Positions 21,490 through 34,199 are shown, counted from the first letter of the stretch. The stretch: DNA of 64,000 nt from Engraulis encrasicolus (GCF_034702125.1 NC_085876.1:2461266-2525265); one strand, 5' to 3'. The notes: generated by a model from the letters alone, not told the origin. Numbers and translations are program-made.

Positions 21490-24247
21490 CTGTAGAAAAA
21501 AATAAAATAATAATTTCCCCAAAATTAATAAAATAATAAACTATCGCGTAGGCCTTCATTAATGTATGGTGAAAATAAATGAGCGCGCAACAGCCTGTTG
21601 TAAGAGACGCGAAAGGAACCCAAATGAGCAGCAGCCCATAATTGTATCATCCCGACATCTTAGGCCTACTGAAAAATGTATCAATTTGTTACGTCTTGCT
21701 CTTGAGTCACTCACCACATCACTGGCGGCAGTCTTCTAGTTCTAGTGAAAGGAGAAGTAGATTGGCTGTCAGTATGCACAGTAAAGAGAGTTCTAGGCCC
21801 CTACTGGTTACCCTTCACAGATATTTTCACTGTCGACGGAGGCAAATCCAAAAATGGCATCTCGTTATACTGAAGAAACGGAAGAAAGTACTATAGGCCA
21901 AGTCTAGACCATTTGGATTCCGATAAAAATTAGCAACTATTGTTAGCACAAATCCACATGGCTTGCTAGTTGTGATGGGTGTGTTGAACCGTGTGGATGT
22001 CAGTGGAATACTAGTGAAATTCTGTGATCAAGAAAACGTTTGAAGGTAAGGCCATTTAGTTATTAATTTGCCCACTGTGGCATGTTGGCTTGGGCCCGAA
22101 TGATTTTACCTTGCGCAGGTTACTCCAAAAACCTGACCATAAACGGCTTATTGATGCGCATAAACGGGCTCAGTGAGAGTATATGTTTGAAATAGGTTCG
22201 TCTATTTTCCTCATTTATGTGCGCTAAATGACTGCGCAATGTTGACAAACTTTGATGGAGATGGACGTTCTTTCAAAAAAAGTCTGTATGCTCAAAACGG
22301 TAGGCTATGCTATGCCCGTCATGATACTTTTTTTCTAGGTGTAGTGCGTAAATGTGGTCTGCATTGGAATAGCGGCTAGCATTGCGACATGTCCAAATGA
22401 CAATGGAATGCTTGGATCGCTAATGTTTGGCAAGCCTAGTTAGCCTACACCCCTTGTAGGCTAGTGTGAGCTGAGTTCGTGGATTTTGGTCTACTGTTGA
22501 TTGAGGGATGGTGTTTTGCGTCATTCCTGACAAACCACGTGTCAAACTGATTTCAGGGAGATGTTTATATTAGTTATGCTGACTAAACCAACGCGCTCTG
22601 TGAAAACCCCCAAACAGCCTCGCACAGGTTCACACAGCCTTTCTCTCTCGCGCGCTCCCTGTCGTAGCCCTTCTGCGTAATCGAATCCAGTTATTCCACG
22701 CACGATGCACAGGTTGTATTGTCTGCACGCTCTGGGCTACTTAATCCCTACTCTCGGGCAGGGGGCAATTATCAATATCAGACTCTCATGAACTTCAAAT
22801 ACTTGGCTTGCGTTCATGTGGCCACCACGGTGTCACCTAGACATGCAGTGAATGTTCATCTTATCTTCACGCCCTGTGCTATTTTCATGTAGCTTAATTC
22901 GGTCCTGTCTTTGTTTTTGTTGCTTTCTGTTATCTTTTCAACTCGTACATTGTAATGGGCGTGTGTACACGCGAGTGATTTTCATGTATTTTAATTGACT
23001 ACAACCCAATGCGAAAGTCGCGCAGTAGTCACACAGGCTATATATACTGTCCTGTCCGTAATAACCACTGGTTCTGTCATCCGTGGAGTCGAAATATGCG
23101 ATGTGAACGTGGGCCTGCATGTAGCCAATCATGCGCTTGTGCCCTAAATATCATGTACCGGTAATTAAAGGGCGTTTCCCTACAACGGAAAGGCAGGGGT
23201 TATAGCACAGCCCTTAAACAATCTGTGGTTATAGGTAGACCATGGGGCCACGAGTAGGCTATCTAAACGTATGTCCAGTAGCCTATACAAGTTATATGAG
23301 CAATGTCCCAATGAAAATGAAACTTATCAGCTTGCAGCAAATGTCATGTCATTTAAAAGTATTGCTCAATTAATTGGTAATCACCTCCTCTATTTTGGAC
23401 AGAGTGTAGTTACTGTACTTTGGAGTAGTATTGCCTCCTACTGACCTGTCTTGGTATGGCTGCTACATATGTAGCTTTCAGTTAATTCAATGTGGTAAAA
23501 TATGCACCATGTTTTCAGAAATGCATTCTGGTGTTGAAATGTTGCATTGGTTTTCAATACCCACCTCAATAACTTTAGTGCAACATCACAAGCCTAGAAT
23601 GCATTTCTAACTGCATACGTTGGTATTCGTTTTTACAGCTAGAATTGAACGTGGTGGTCAGTTTCTTTCAGCCAAGTGCTGTAGCCTACCAACAGGGAAA
23701 TGATCTGTGTTTTCGTGAATAACACTATAGAAATAATGCAAAAATGAAAACATTATCTTAAATGTTTGAATAATGTGTTTGAATAATAATAAGGCCTACA
23801 TGCAGTATGTCCCGTCGTCCCCCGGCCCCCCCTCCCCGACCAGGAAAAAAGTTCAGGCTCAGGATTTTTTTTCACTATCACCCCTGTTATCCCTATACGC
23901 AAAACATGTCGGGTCGTACAACAGCGGGTAACCGGACACCGCAGCTATTAATTTTTCAGTGGCCATTGTTGTTTAGAGTAGGAACTAGGAACCAAAGTTT
24001 ACACGTATGTTTCCGCCGACCCCCGGACCCTACAATCTGTGGATGTTCATTGGTTTTCGCCAGTTTTCGCCAGACTGCGTCATAGCTCATTAGCATAGGA
24101 TAAGATGGTTTTTAAACCTTGGAATACGCTCTGGTCGCTCAAGAAGCTTCGCTACTGGCGAATTCGCTTTGGTAGCGCTGGTCGCGTGCCCTCCATAGAG
24201 AAATAATGACTTCCGTCGCTTCGTTCGCTCTTGGTCTGGACACGGCA
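21490..24247. other. Right part of Harbinger, no further exon identified
   Basis: This should contain the first exon of the MADF gene. A short frame at about 21860-21815 (MPFLDLPPSTVKISVK then GTAACC) is phase-compatible with the next exon but does not look like a MADF start. The right terminal region (24110-24247) mirrors the left one. Confidence 0.4.
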
Positions 24248-24324
24248 TAAAGCTGCCACACCGTAGTGCATCATGTGTCACGTCTGTCTCTACCCGCCAC
24301 TGAAAATGCATTGTGTGGTGTCAT

Positions 24325-24488
24325 GGGGAGGGAGACTGATTTGCCTCTCACAAGACAAGCGAAATAGTCGCTAGAATCGGCCAGATTGAGCCTGAAAAGA
24401 CTCTAAGTCGCTAGATGATTTTTTTTGTCGCCAGAGGTGGCCAAAAGTAGCTAAATCTAGCGACAAAGTCGCTAAATTGGCAACACTG
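24325..24488 (-). repeat. hAT-like repeat of the CAGTGTTGCCAATTTAGCG type
   Basis: The sequence ends CTAAATTGGCAACACTG at 24488 and is the reverse complement of the copy at 43769-43918, including the GTCGCCAGAGGTGGCCAAAA block. It lies just outside the right Harbinger end. No second terminus or 8-bp duplication was resolved. Confidence 0.7.
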
Positions 24489-25162
24489 CTAAGAACTTTG
24501 GTCAATCTGCAACCCCACCTTTAAAGACGTAGGGAAACGGCCGTTCCAACTGTCGTCATTCAGAATTCTCCCGAATGGAGCACGACTTAACACGAATTTA
24601 CCCGAGTGAATTAAGTGAATCTGATTGGTTGTTTATCAAGAGGGCGGGATTGTTGTCGCGGAGAAGGTGTGCAAACAAGTTTGATTGTGGCCGGTTTCTC
24701 TTAGCAACGATGACAATGTAAAATAACATTCTGAAAACGAGTAAGCATAGGGCATATTGTTAATCATTATTCAGGGTGGGGGTATGTATATATATATTCA
24801 CACACATGAACAGAGTTGTAAGTAGAATTACATCTGCAAGAGCAATTTTACTTCATTCTTACTCAACTCGGCACACAAAATGATAATTGAAAAGGCTATT
24901 TATTCCTTGCATGTTCACATATGAAAACAAAACTATACATTTTGTTGAATCAACTTACATTGAGCATTACATTACATTACATTGAGTAACATCCACAAGA
25001 CAAAAAAATCTTGATCTTTTGAGGAAGCCTAGGTGTCAAGGTCATAGGTGGTTGTTGTCAGGGTGACCGCCTTAGCAGTAAAGTGCAGGGTAATGTATGA
25101 CATGTATGTATAATGATGTAATTCTTCTTACTACAGTGTTCTGACTAACATTTTCTGTATAG

Positions 25163-25340
25163 GCGTTGGCGACACACTGCTTATCGCATCTTTGTGAAGT
25201 GGTGTTGGGGCTACCTGGGGGCACGCTATCGTGTAGCCATCCCTGCTTGTGTTTTAAGGGCCATCAGAGCTGCCTTCCCTGCACCATCAGATGAAGGCTA
25301 CACTGGTTTTCAGTTGCCTCCAATTCATACAAATTTTCGA
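25163..25340 (+). CDS. P2X7-like C-terminal domain exon
   Basis: After a TTTTCTGTATAG acceptor the frame reads RWRHTAYRIFVKWCWGYLGA, then RYRVAIPACVLRAIRAAFPA and EGYTGFQLP. This matches the pattern of the cytoplasmic 'ballast' domain of P2X7 (R..AY..F..W..G.LG...R..IP.C....IR..FP...G.Y.GF). The domain occurs without the channel in many fish proteins. A GTAAGC donor at 25341 would end the exon; read through, the frame stops at 25407-25409. No upstream exon with the Cys-rich part was found. This is probably a gene fragment. Confidence 0.55.
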
Positions 25341-25816
25341 GTAAGCATGTCTATCAATATCTTCAATGGAAAATCAAGGCTTTTGGAACCTTTGACTCCC
25401 CCTTTTTGAATTTTGGCCACCTTAACTTCACCACAGCCTCCCCATTTGGAACCGTTGAATAGCCCCTGTCTGAGTTCTCATTGTAGTGTAGCGCAGCTAG
25501 TAGAATTCTGCACATTTATTTTAAAAAAAAGTAATAATAATAAAAAAAGTCAAGAATTAAGCTTGGTATTGGGTAGGTATGACTTGTTTCACACAAACAA
25601 ATAGCAGGCATGATGACTCTGTTGCATGCCCTGTGTCTGAGCTGCCAGTCTGGTTACTACCGTTGATGTTTGCCCCGGTGCCATACTGGTACTGATTCTC
25701 TTACCTGCATAGTATTCCCAAGTAGGGGAAATGTTTGCTTTTGGGAGCAAATTGTATTATTAGGCTGTGAAATCCCTCTATGGAGAATGACTGTTACTGG
25801 GGGCTTAGGTGTTCTA

Positions 25817-26419
25817 GGGCCCAATTCGAAACAGGGAAGGGAGCTGTCCTTCCAGTGAGCTAACTGGACATCGAGTCATGAAGTGTGGATCGAAACAAAA
25901 ATTGCTTTATTTCCTCTCTCGGCAGTTGACTGCATTTGTGGGCGTAATGAGAATATTTCGAGGATACATCAGATGCTGACTTCGCTGCCTTGGTACCCAA
26001 CATGCTGTGCGCCACCTCCCTCTCAACCGGAAACCTGAAAAACAAACATGGCTACTACCCAAGCTACTACCTTATCATACTCTTTATTCTGACACTTATG
26101 TATGTAGATATTGAAAATCGAATGCATAAATCAACATTGTAGTATCTAAATATGCTGTCGCTAGATCTATTTATAGCCTATTTCACGATTCCGCCGTCTG
26201 ACGTTCATTCACCGTTCAAATAGCATGGGTAAGCTAAGCGCTAACGTGATGAACGTAACTCCCGCCATAGAATCGCAAGAATCGCCGTAACATCGAATGC
26301 ACAAGGCGGCACACTCGTTAGTGCCGTTCGTAACGGCTGCCTCATCAGCTAACTGATCAGTGACCTGTTTATGTAGGAGGAGAGTCATCGAGTCACTGCC
26401 TCCCGTTTCGAATTCAGCC
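25817..26419. repeat. Candidate MITE with imperfect inverted ends
   Basis: GGGCCCAATTCGAAACAGGG at 25817 corresponds to the complement of CCTCCCGTTTCGAATTCAGC near 26400-26419. The interior shows no coding. I see no convincing target duplication. Confidence 0.5.
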
Positions 26420-28557
26420 TATGTCTTTAAGGAGACGAGGTGACTGCAGGATGTCACACAGTCTCTCAGATGCTTTAGTATCTGTCAAGTATAACAACAA
26501 GCAAATATAATTCAGTAAATGGATGAATATTATCATGTAAATTACAAAATATATTTGACCAGGTTGTTGTGCATTACATGTTTTGAGAAATTACATCGAA
26601 GTAATGACAAAATGGGTCAAAAGTTTTTTGTTGTTTTTTAAAGTTGTAGTTGGACATGTATGCTTACGTGGCTGCAGCCATTCTCTTTCAAGAGGTGGGT
26701 GGGGGCATTTGGGGTACAACTCATTGTTGTGCTGGTGCACATTGTGCATGTGATTGACAATTGATGTCTTGGATGGAAGGTCTTTGCTCCCTCATGAACT
26801 TCCCAATCGATGGGTGGCGATCAGTCACTATGGCTCCAATGTCCAACCCCTCCGACTCAAGAAAATGAAGGCTTCTTTCAAAGCCCTCCCTCTCCATTCT
26901 CTGTCTGTTTCCGACCTCATTACTCTGAAATAATCACATTTATAATGGGCACTCACTGCAATGACTTTAATAACACAATATTTAATAACACATGTCAATA
27001 ATATGATAGCAGCTTACCTGGACTAATTGAATGTCCACAACCTTGTTGCAATCAAGAACCATTGTAGTGTATGAGCCGTACTTACCGCAATGTCCTGGGA
27101 ATAGAGATCAAAACACACAATGATGGTTTGCATGGCAGGATGGAAGAATGTTTTCATCACTGTAAAATCTGTGTCAAGTTCAATTAATTAATAGTGACAA
27201 ACCGGGAGAATCAGCTCGCATGTCGCCTCCTAATGTGATTGGTTTATGGCATTGTTTGGCCAGCTGAATGATCTGCTGCTGCTCTGCCCTCCATTGCCAA
27301 AGAATGGTTGGTTGTAGGAAGAAGCTTTGATGGTGGTTGAATGTGCAGGTACAGATGGATGCCATTCGTAGTGACGACAGTACCTACAAAAACAAATGAA
27401 ACACCACACATAACAATGACTTGTTATTTGAACTTTGCTAAGCACATACAATGAGAATATAGAAGAAGAAGAAAAAAAAGAACACAGAAGAAACCTTGTG
27501 AATCTGAAGGAACGAAGCCCCATTAAAGCAGACTTCCCACTGGTATGTCTCTAATAAAAGGCTGGCTTTGCCACTTGTTGGTTACGACACAGTTGCTGCA
27601 TGTCTGTGTTAAAACAGAAAAAAATATCTATGTATGTGCTAACAAAGATTAAGACTTCCCTTTTTGTGCATACATACATACAATACATACCTGTTTGACC
27701 GATAATAAAGTGCCAATTTCAAAGGTGTCAATTTGGCATGGTCGCATGCAGGTTGGGCAGTTCCTCAGCAGCTGCAAGAGGTTCTCTTCAAACACCATGT
27801 ACTTCCTGCTTTCATACAGTGGAGGAGCACTGGAGATAGCAAAAAAGGGTAGATGAAGCACAGTAACATGGATGGCATAATTCCTAAATGTCGTAATACA
27901 TATACTGCAGTAATAAAAATATCAATACAAGGCCAATCTTAGGGCAAACGGGTACTTCCTAATTGGAGGTCACATGAACACAGTTTTTGTGAATGAATAA
28001 GTTGTGCTGGATACAGGTGACAGACACACACACACTCTACCTCACATTGTCCTGTGAAATTTCAGTGATGCTGGGCTGATAGGTGGAATCCATTGGATCA
28101 GTTGGCTCAATGGAGCCGTGCTCAGCTCCTCCAACTGCACTCTTTTTCTTTTGCCTTTGATTGGTGTTGAGGTCAGCAGCAGCTCAGGGAAGTCGGCCAT
28201 TGAGCAGCCCACAGCCACTGAGTGGCCAGCTGGATGGCACGAGATACCTGAAGTAATAGACCACCACTGTTATAATATGCACATTTAGGCAGTGTAGTGT
28301 AAGTTACTGTAGGACTAAATATGGATCTGGTAATTTAGTTAAGTGTAAATCAAGCGCTATGAGTCATGACTTTTTCACCTTCCATCCAGGTTCAGGAATA
28401 GCTTCTTTCTGACGCACCACATTGAATACCACTAAAATCCAGGTCATTGTAATGCATTGTAACTTAAGTTATTTATTTAGCATTGTAACTACAGATTTTT
28501 GCCATAATGCCTTATATTACAGCATTACAGCAACAAGTAATGCATTACAGTAATTAA

Positions 28558-30749
28558 AGGACCAGTTCAGTCAATTTCAATATGCTGTTGTATTGCTCAC
28601 GCTACCCTTGACTTGACAGGTCCGGTGATGCCACATTTTTCAGCTGAGCCCTTTCCGAGATATGAGCTATTCTAATGGGAACAGTGTTTGTTTACTTTTT
28701 TTTTTTCTTCTACATAGGCATATTCCAAATATTTTCCCAAGAGGTACCGCTGTTTGCTAGTTGTCTGCTGATGTTTTGTAACCTTTTGGATGTTTTTGAG
28801 AATATTTTTTTTTAATGTAAACAAAGCACTGCCCCCATTACAATGACCAAGATTTCGGAAAAGGCTGAAGAAGAGAGAGAGAGAAAAAAACCTCAGGTAC
28901 TGACAAGTCCAGAGTAGTGTGTGGGCATTAGGGCTGTCACGGTGTGAAATTTTAGGCTCACGGTTATTGTGGCCAAAATTACCACGGTTTACGGTATTAT
29001 CGCGGTTTTTTTTTTTTTTTTTTAATGCCGACACTAAAGGCGACATGGTACCGCAAACCTCGAACAAAAACCTTACATTGTGCAATCGTTTATAGCCTAA
29101 TCCTCGTGTAGCCTAATAAACACAGGAACAGTATTTGAAAGCTTAGACCCTGAAGAATGTTTTAGCACTACTTTACAGATATTTGAACATATTGTTTGTG
29201 CGTTATTGTTGTTAATTTATTACAAAATGTCACGTTTCAAATTTCACCCCAAGCCCCCACTTTCACGGCGTCTCCATACCTTTCTATGAGTAGACATCGA
29301 AAACGTGGATAAATCCTAGCATGCATGGTGTCAAAATGCTCCTCTAGCATCCATGGGGTTAGAGCATATGTAGTTTTTTCACTGTATTTCAACCACATGT
29401 GCAACCCGGCTATAACTAAACCAGTTTACTGTGTTACGATCGCAGATTTTTCCCTCCCCTGGTGCTTTTGCATTTTCGAATGGACTACCTCCATATGACC
29501 AACGCCTTTTCACGTGACCCCTTTACAGTTAGTAAACACATATGGCCATGCGCCATGTACCGGTACAGATACTAGATATGTGTTTTTCCCCGAAATAAGA
29601 AAACAGATGGTCACGGTAACTTCAGATATGCGGACTGTGCAAACTCCATACAGTGAATGGGTTGTGCTCTCCCGACAGCACCGCAGTGAACTGCAGGCAT
29701 GGCTCGACTAGTGAGTGGGGACGCAACGCAACCTGTTTACACAGAACCTCTCTAGTGATGAGGCTGTGCACACATGCCTCTGTCTCGCTAGCCAACGTAG
29801 CCTAACGAGTTGACACCGGGCAGCAAGCACGTGAATCATGGCTCTCATATTCTGGGAATGAAAAACATAGGCTCTTCGACACGTATGAAAAATTACCAAA
29901 AACGAGCCAACGAGATGTTTCGGCGAAGCTTGGCATTCCCCAGGAGGCTACCTTGTGTTTAAACTGCTCCAGGCTGCGTCTCCCCACGAGTCCCTCCCAC
30001 TCCCCCTCGCCCTTCTCATCTCTCCTATGCCAGCAAGCCCAGCGCGACTTTCCCAATTCCAAGCAGTTCATAGAGTGGCTTTTTAAAACTGTGTCAAAAA
30101 AACACGTTGTAGGCTAGGCTACTACTGTACAGCAGGCTATGCAACAGTGTGTTATTTATCGGTGTAGCAATTTCAAGTGCCCAGTCTAGCCGCGTTTTGC
30201 ATGCAACCTGAATCACACTGTGCAGAAACTCGCCAGAAGACGTTTGTCGAATGGGAACTTTACAAGCTTATTTGACATCATAAGAGATGATGACCCGTGC
30301 GTGGTCTATGCTTCGAAATGCATATAAGCCTCGTCTTTCTCAGCGCTCATTTTTGGCAGACAGGTAGAGACAAAAAAGAGGTGAAATAATACAAATTCGG
30401 TTTTAGTAATCAACCGCTTACAGTGTTCAAATTGGCTCCTCGGACAAACGTGACCACTATAAGCGGATTCCACTGTTAACATTCTGTACGGTTATAACGG
30501 AGTTATGGAAATGCAGATATTGTCACTCACGTCTCGTCACCGTCAAACTATGTAGGAGTGTCAGGGATGAAAGATATCCCGGTGTAACGGTGTGCGGTAA
30601 GGTAACCCACCGAGATAACACCGTATTTTAAAATTCAGACGGTTATCTTCACCGTCATCATATTTAAGCGCGGTTACCGTGAAAACCGGTAACCGTTACA
30701 GCCCTAGTGGGCATTACAGCTACATGTTGAAATTGACTGAACTGGTCCT
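28558..30749. mobile_element. TTAA-target element carrying a nested hAT
   Basis: The ends AGGACCAGTTCAGTCAATTTC (28558) and GAAATTGACTGAACTGGTCCT (30749) are perfect inverted repeats next to TTAA on both sides (28554-28557 and 30750-30753). Without the nested hAT and its duplication the core is about 406 bp and non-coding. TTAA targets are used by piggyBac and Kolobok. Confidence 0.88.
28929..30706. mobile_element. Non-autonomous hAT element, 1.8 kb
   Basis: The ends TAGGGCTGTCACGGT and (complement of right end) TAGGGCTGTAACGGT are flanked by the exact 8-bp duplication GTGGGCAT (28921-28928 and 30707-30714). Subterminal blocks repeat ACGGT/CGCGGTT on both sides. No transposase frame is present. 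It sits inside the TTAA element 28558-30749. Confidence 0.93.
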
Positions 30750-30949
30750 TTAATTAACTTACTTTTGTAATGCATTACTGCCCAACTCTGCATTTAGGAT
30801 AGAACGAAATATTGTTATTCATGCAATTATACCTTTACTGCGGGCACTGGTTGTTTTTGAAACGGAGCTCCTTGAGGTCTGGATGAAAACGTCCCTTTGA
30901 GTCGGGCTGTACTGACGGGCGACATCTCTGGTCTAAAGATGACAATGGA

Positions 30950-32510
30950 CAGAGATTGGAAATAAACAAGTCACATTCTTTAAGTATGAAACGATATGGC
31001 ATGACGTTTCTGAGCTTATGACAAGGAATTATAATATGTGTGTGTAGTGCTGGCTGGATAAGCGCGCCGGTAGCACAGTTGAAATAGACCTATTAGAAGG
31101 ATCTGTGACTATGTTGTGCTGGGCTCTATCAGGGAACACTTTGCATGGAAAATAACCTAGAACGCCAATCTCAAAACGTTTGTATTACTTAGTCAAACCG
31201 AGGTAATGTCGGTTATGATATTTCGTTGGATGACAGTAAGTAAGGAGACAACTTTTGGCTAAACAAGGCCGACAGGCGGACAACAGATGCGTCCCTCTAT
31301 GCCAGTTCCAACTATGCCATTTTTTCCCCCAAACGCCCCCCTGGCTTCCTCCTAACCTGTCAACGCCCCCTGAGGATGTACTTTTTGTTTATTGGTCATA
31401 TTGCCCATGGAAACTGCAAATAATATGGCAGGCAGCAAAATGGCGAGACATGGCTTTATTTTTTGCAGTTTAGGCTATAATAAGCTTATCATTCTTGGAT
31501 TTGGAAAAGAACCATATGATTTCAAATGTCACATAGATCAAGTAGGCTACATTACAAATTACTAGACATTTATTAGTATCAACCTTTAGTATCACGCCAT
31601 TTCAGCGCATGTGGGAAAGAATGTAAACATCGACAAATAATAAATAAATAAAACCGTTTGGGTCAATCATGCGCTTATGGGTTCACCCTTCAGGTGAATT
31701 ATGCGCTTATTTTTCAATACCAGCTTCACCGTCAAGGCACAAAGCAGTGAGCTTCCGTGCCAGAGTTAACCAAATTCACACGACTGCAAAGCAATTACGA
31801 AAGACGCATTCTCTCCCGTGCTCTCTCTGAGCGCAACGGAAAGCACCTGTGGGGTAGCCCGCCAACGAAAGAACCTCCCTTTGTAGCCTACGAGTTACGA
31901 CACACACCGTATGTCAAATGGCCCAGCTGTCTAGCACCATGTTTCAGAGCGCAGCGCACACTGACTAGGCTACTCACTGAAAAGGCAGAAGTAAACTCGC
32001 TGGGGATATTAAAAGGCAGCCTCCCTTTTTCGTAGGCTACACACAGACGCCTGAACCCGATTTTGTGGACTGGACAAAAGCGGAGGAAATGTGAAATGTT
32101 ATGAAAGGAAAAAAAGTCCACGTTTAGAGGCGCTGCGGGCTGGCGTGGAGCGTTATGCAATGCAAACGCCCTCGATGTGAATGTTATGAAAGGAGAAAAG
32201 CTAACCAAATGTTACAGGTCCCCGTTTAGAGGAAGAGCTGTATGCGCTGCGGGTCGCCTGTCAACTAATGACAGTTCCATGTCGTGGAGCGTTATGCAAT
32301 GCAAACGCCCCTCTATCCGAGCACAGACATCTGTGTCAAAAACTGCCTGCCGACTTCTAAATCGTCATTTCCGCGAGTCTCTGACGAACCAAAATAAAGT
32401 TGCCTCCCATTGTCCAAACGCAAAACAATGCCGAAAATTGAATTGCCCCCTCAGTTATCTCACAATGCAATCAGTCTTGCCGGTTTGGTAACATATCATA
32501 TGGCCTACGT
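30950..32510. other. Non-coding; imperfect 32.1-32.3 kb duplication
   Basis: No gene recognised. Between about 32099 and 32312 two diverged copies carry ATGAAAGGA.AAAA, CGTTTAGAGG, GCGCTGCGGG and GGAGCGTTATGCAATGCAAA. Confidence 0.5.
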
Positions 32511-32515
32511 TTTGG

Positions 32516-32682
32516 CTTGAACGCATTCGCTCCGGTCCAAAATGCCAACTCTGCCGCCTTGTGGCTTGGCTTGCACGCATTCGCTCCGGTCCAAAATGCC
32601 AACTCTGCCGCCTTGTGGCCACAGGAAGGAACAATTGAAGGAATGCGTTTCAGACGGACAATTGAAGGAATGCGTTTCAGAC
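32516..32682. repeat. Two adjacent short tandem duplications
   Basis: A unit of about 52 bp containing GCATTCGCTCCGGTCCAAAA and TGCCAACTCTGCCGCC occurs twice, followed by two copies of the 27-bp unit ACAATTGAAGGAATGCGTTT... Both pairs are nearly identical, so they are recent. Confidence 0.88.
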
Positions 32683-32810
32683 GGACGGACAGACAGACCC
32701 TCTTATAGAGATGCTGGGACGCATCTAAAAAACTAAGCATTACATGGACATAGTAGTTTGGTGACAAAAAACTGCCTTCCAGTAATATATGTATTGAACC
32801 ACTCTAAGAC

Positions 32811-33068
32811 CTGGATGCACTGGTACTAAACAACTATAGGCCCATATCCAATCTACCATTCATGGGTAAAATAATAGAGATAATTGTTTTTAACCAATTA
32901 ACTGCCTTTCTAATGTCTAATAGCTACCTTGATACGTTTCAATCAGGTTTCCGTGCCTACCACAGCACTGAAACAGCTCTTATTAAAGTTATGAATGACA
33001 TAAGATTGAATTCTGATGCTGGCAAATCATCCATCTTGGTGCTACCAGATGGGGCTGATGATTTCTAG
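32811..33068 (+). pseudogene. Non-LTR retrotransposon reverse-transcriptase fragment
   Basis: The frame reads [17 protein letters not shown], then [17 protein letters not shown] and [17 protein letters not shown]. These are the fingers/palm-entry motifs of LINE reverse transcriptases (YRPIS, F..K..E, FQ.GFR...ST..A). The sense ends at about 33045, before the catalytic region, with unrelated sequence and a TAG. The clade is probably L2/Rex-like; this is uncertain. Confidence 0.8.
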
Positions 33069-33552
33069 CCCAAAAAAAGCTCAAAACCTAGCCTAGCAAG
33101 CCAGACCCATACAGCGAAAAGCTGTACCAGGGTCTAGGAGGGCTGGGCGGCAGCGTGGGCGGGATAAACGGTTGTCTACCAAAATGCCTTAGCACTCAAC
33201 GCCACGCAATAGGATGGTGGAACAACCAATCCCCACACACTTCTGTGTAGCGTCACAGCTGTCTTTCAGGACGTACACGCGACACACCCCTTTGTAGGTG
33301 AAGCGGCAACTTCGAGCCGTCATAGCAGTGAATGCGTGTGATGACCACAGCCACAAACAAGTTTCCTAATTAATCGTGTTTTCACTTATACAGTTCAAAA
33401 ATGCCTCGTTTTCAACCACATGACCCTCCTTGATCAACCAGCGAAATGTTGAGCAATTTGGGGCTTGTTAAATGGTTATATTTATGATTGTTGTCAACAT
33501 GGCATGTTCAGTGTTAGCTAGCTAGCTGTATACCCATAACTAATAAACGGCT
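33069..33552. other. Non-coding sequence after the RT fragment
   Basis: It starts with CCTAGCAAGCCAGACCCATA and GCGAAAAGCTGTACCAGGGT, which I know as a frequent fish interspersed repeat. The same motif family may be represented near 43105-43165. There is no gene. Confidence 0.4.
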
Positions 33553-33885
33553 GTATAGCTCTGTGTAATTGATGACAGGTTGGCTAGCCGCTAGCTCGGT
33601 AGACTAGGTGTCATTCCCATCTATTTAGTAAGCGACTTACAGACTGTCAAAGCTCCCAAATGTCTCGTTTTTAATGACATGGATCTTATTAGAATTTGGG
33701 GCAGGCATATAATACAAGGCTGGATACCTAGCTCTGTGGTATTTGACGACAGGTTGGCTAGCCACTAGCTTGGTAGACTAGGTGTCATTCCCATCTATTT
33801 AGTAAGCTACTCAAAGACTTTCAAAGCTCCCAAATGTCTCGTTTTAATGGCATGTGTCTTATTAGAAATTGGGGCAGCAATTTCA
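33553..33885. repeat. Tandem duplication, ~180-bp unit
   Basis: Two copies of GACAGGTTGGCTAGCC..., GGTAGACTAGGTGTCATTCC, CATCTATTTAGTAAGC and CAAAGCTCCCAAATGTCTCG run head to tail with a few substitutions and a small length difference. Non-coding. Confidence 0.85.
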
Positions 33886-34199
33886 TTCTACACCTACAGT
33901 AGTGGTCTGATAATAGCGTGTGACTATCTGGTTCTGTAAAATGCTCAAATTAGCTTACCGAGCTAGTTTAAAACATCAAATGGTAATGTGTTGTGATCTA
34001 TTTGTGTCCGACAAGTTCATGGTGTATTATTACATCAATCCATGTCAGCCACGAAATGTATAATCATCCAGGCTTTTTAAATTAATTTAAGACTTTCGTG
34101 CTGTACGTAGCACGGAGGCCACCATGCTTCTTCTTAGAAGAAAGTTTCCTGTTTACCAGGTAGCCCGGCCCCCCTCGCGATTTGATTGGCCCTGTCATC

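Larger units (their letters stand above)
10651..24247. mobile_element. PIF/Harbinger transposon with nested insertions
   Basis: The left end TGCCGTGTCCAGACCAAGAG (from 10651) matches the reverse complement of the right end (CTTGGTCTGGACACGGCA, to 24247). Both are flanked by TAA (10648-10650 and 24248-24250), the 3-bp target class of Harbinger. Subterminal blocks also correspond, with GAAGCTTCGCT and GAATTCGC on both sides. Inside are the two genes expected of the superfamily: a HARBI1-type transposase on the plus strand and a MADF/BESS protein on the minus strand, converging. The 13.6-kb length is inflated by at least a 320-bp hAT MITE, a 404-bp MITE, and a palindromic MITE carrying a 5.4-kb piggyBac. 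Without the palindromic MITE and piggyBac alone the element would be about 7.9 kb. Confidence 0.88.
27018..30932 (-). pseudogene. Transposase-like fish multicopy gene ('GGDMRADSPG' family), partial and degraded
   Basis: Six candidate exons have GT-AG borders: 30833-30932, 28041-28247, 27691-27829, 27495-27603, 27203-27383 and 27018-27094. Key pieces are DSTYQPSITEISQDN (acidic linker), KYMVFEENLLQLLRNCPTCM (Cys-rich module), TCSNCVVTNKWQSQPFI, then FNHHQSFFLQPTILWQWRAE and ITLGGDMRADSPG joined in phase to HCGKYGSYTTMVLDCNKVVD. I know this order from multicopy fish proteins thought to be DDE-type transposase relatives (Kolobok-like is my best guess). Frame changes in 28041-28247 and 27495-27603 break it. 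The 3' half of the gene, which would follow IQLVQ, is absent. The intron between the first two exons carries a TTAA element with a hAT inside. Confidence 0.5.

Noticed and set aside
23163..24545. TTAA element between TTAAAGGGCGTTTCCC and TTTAAAGACGTAGGGAAAC
   Set aside because: The two ends are not proper inverted repeats when written out on one strand.
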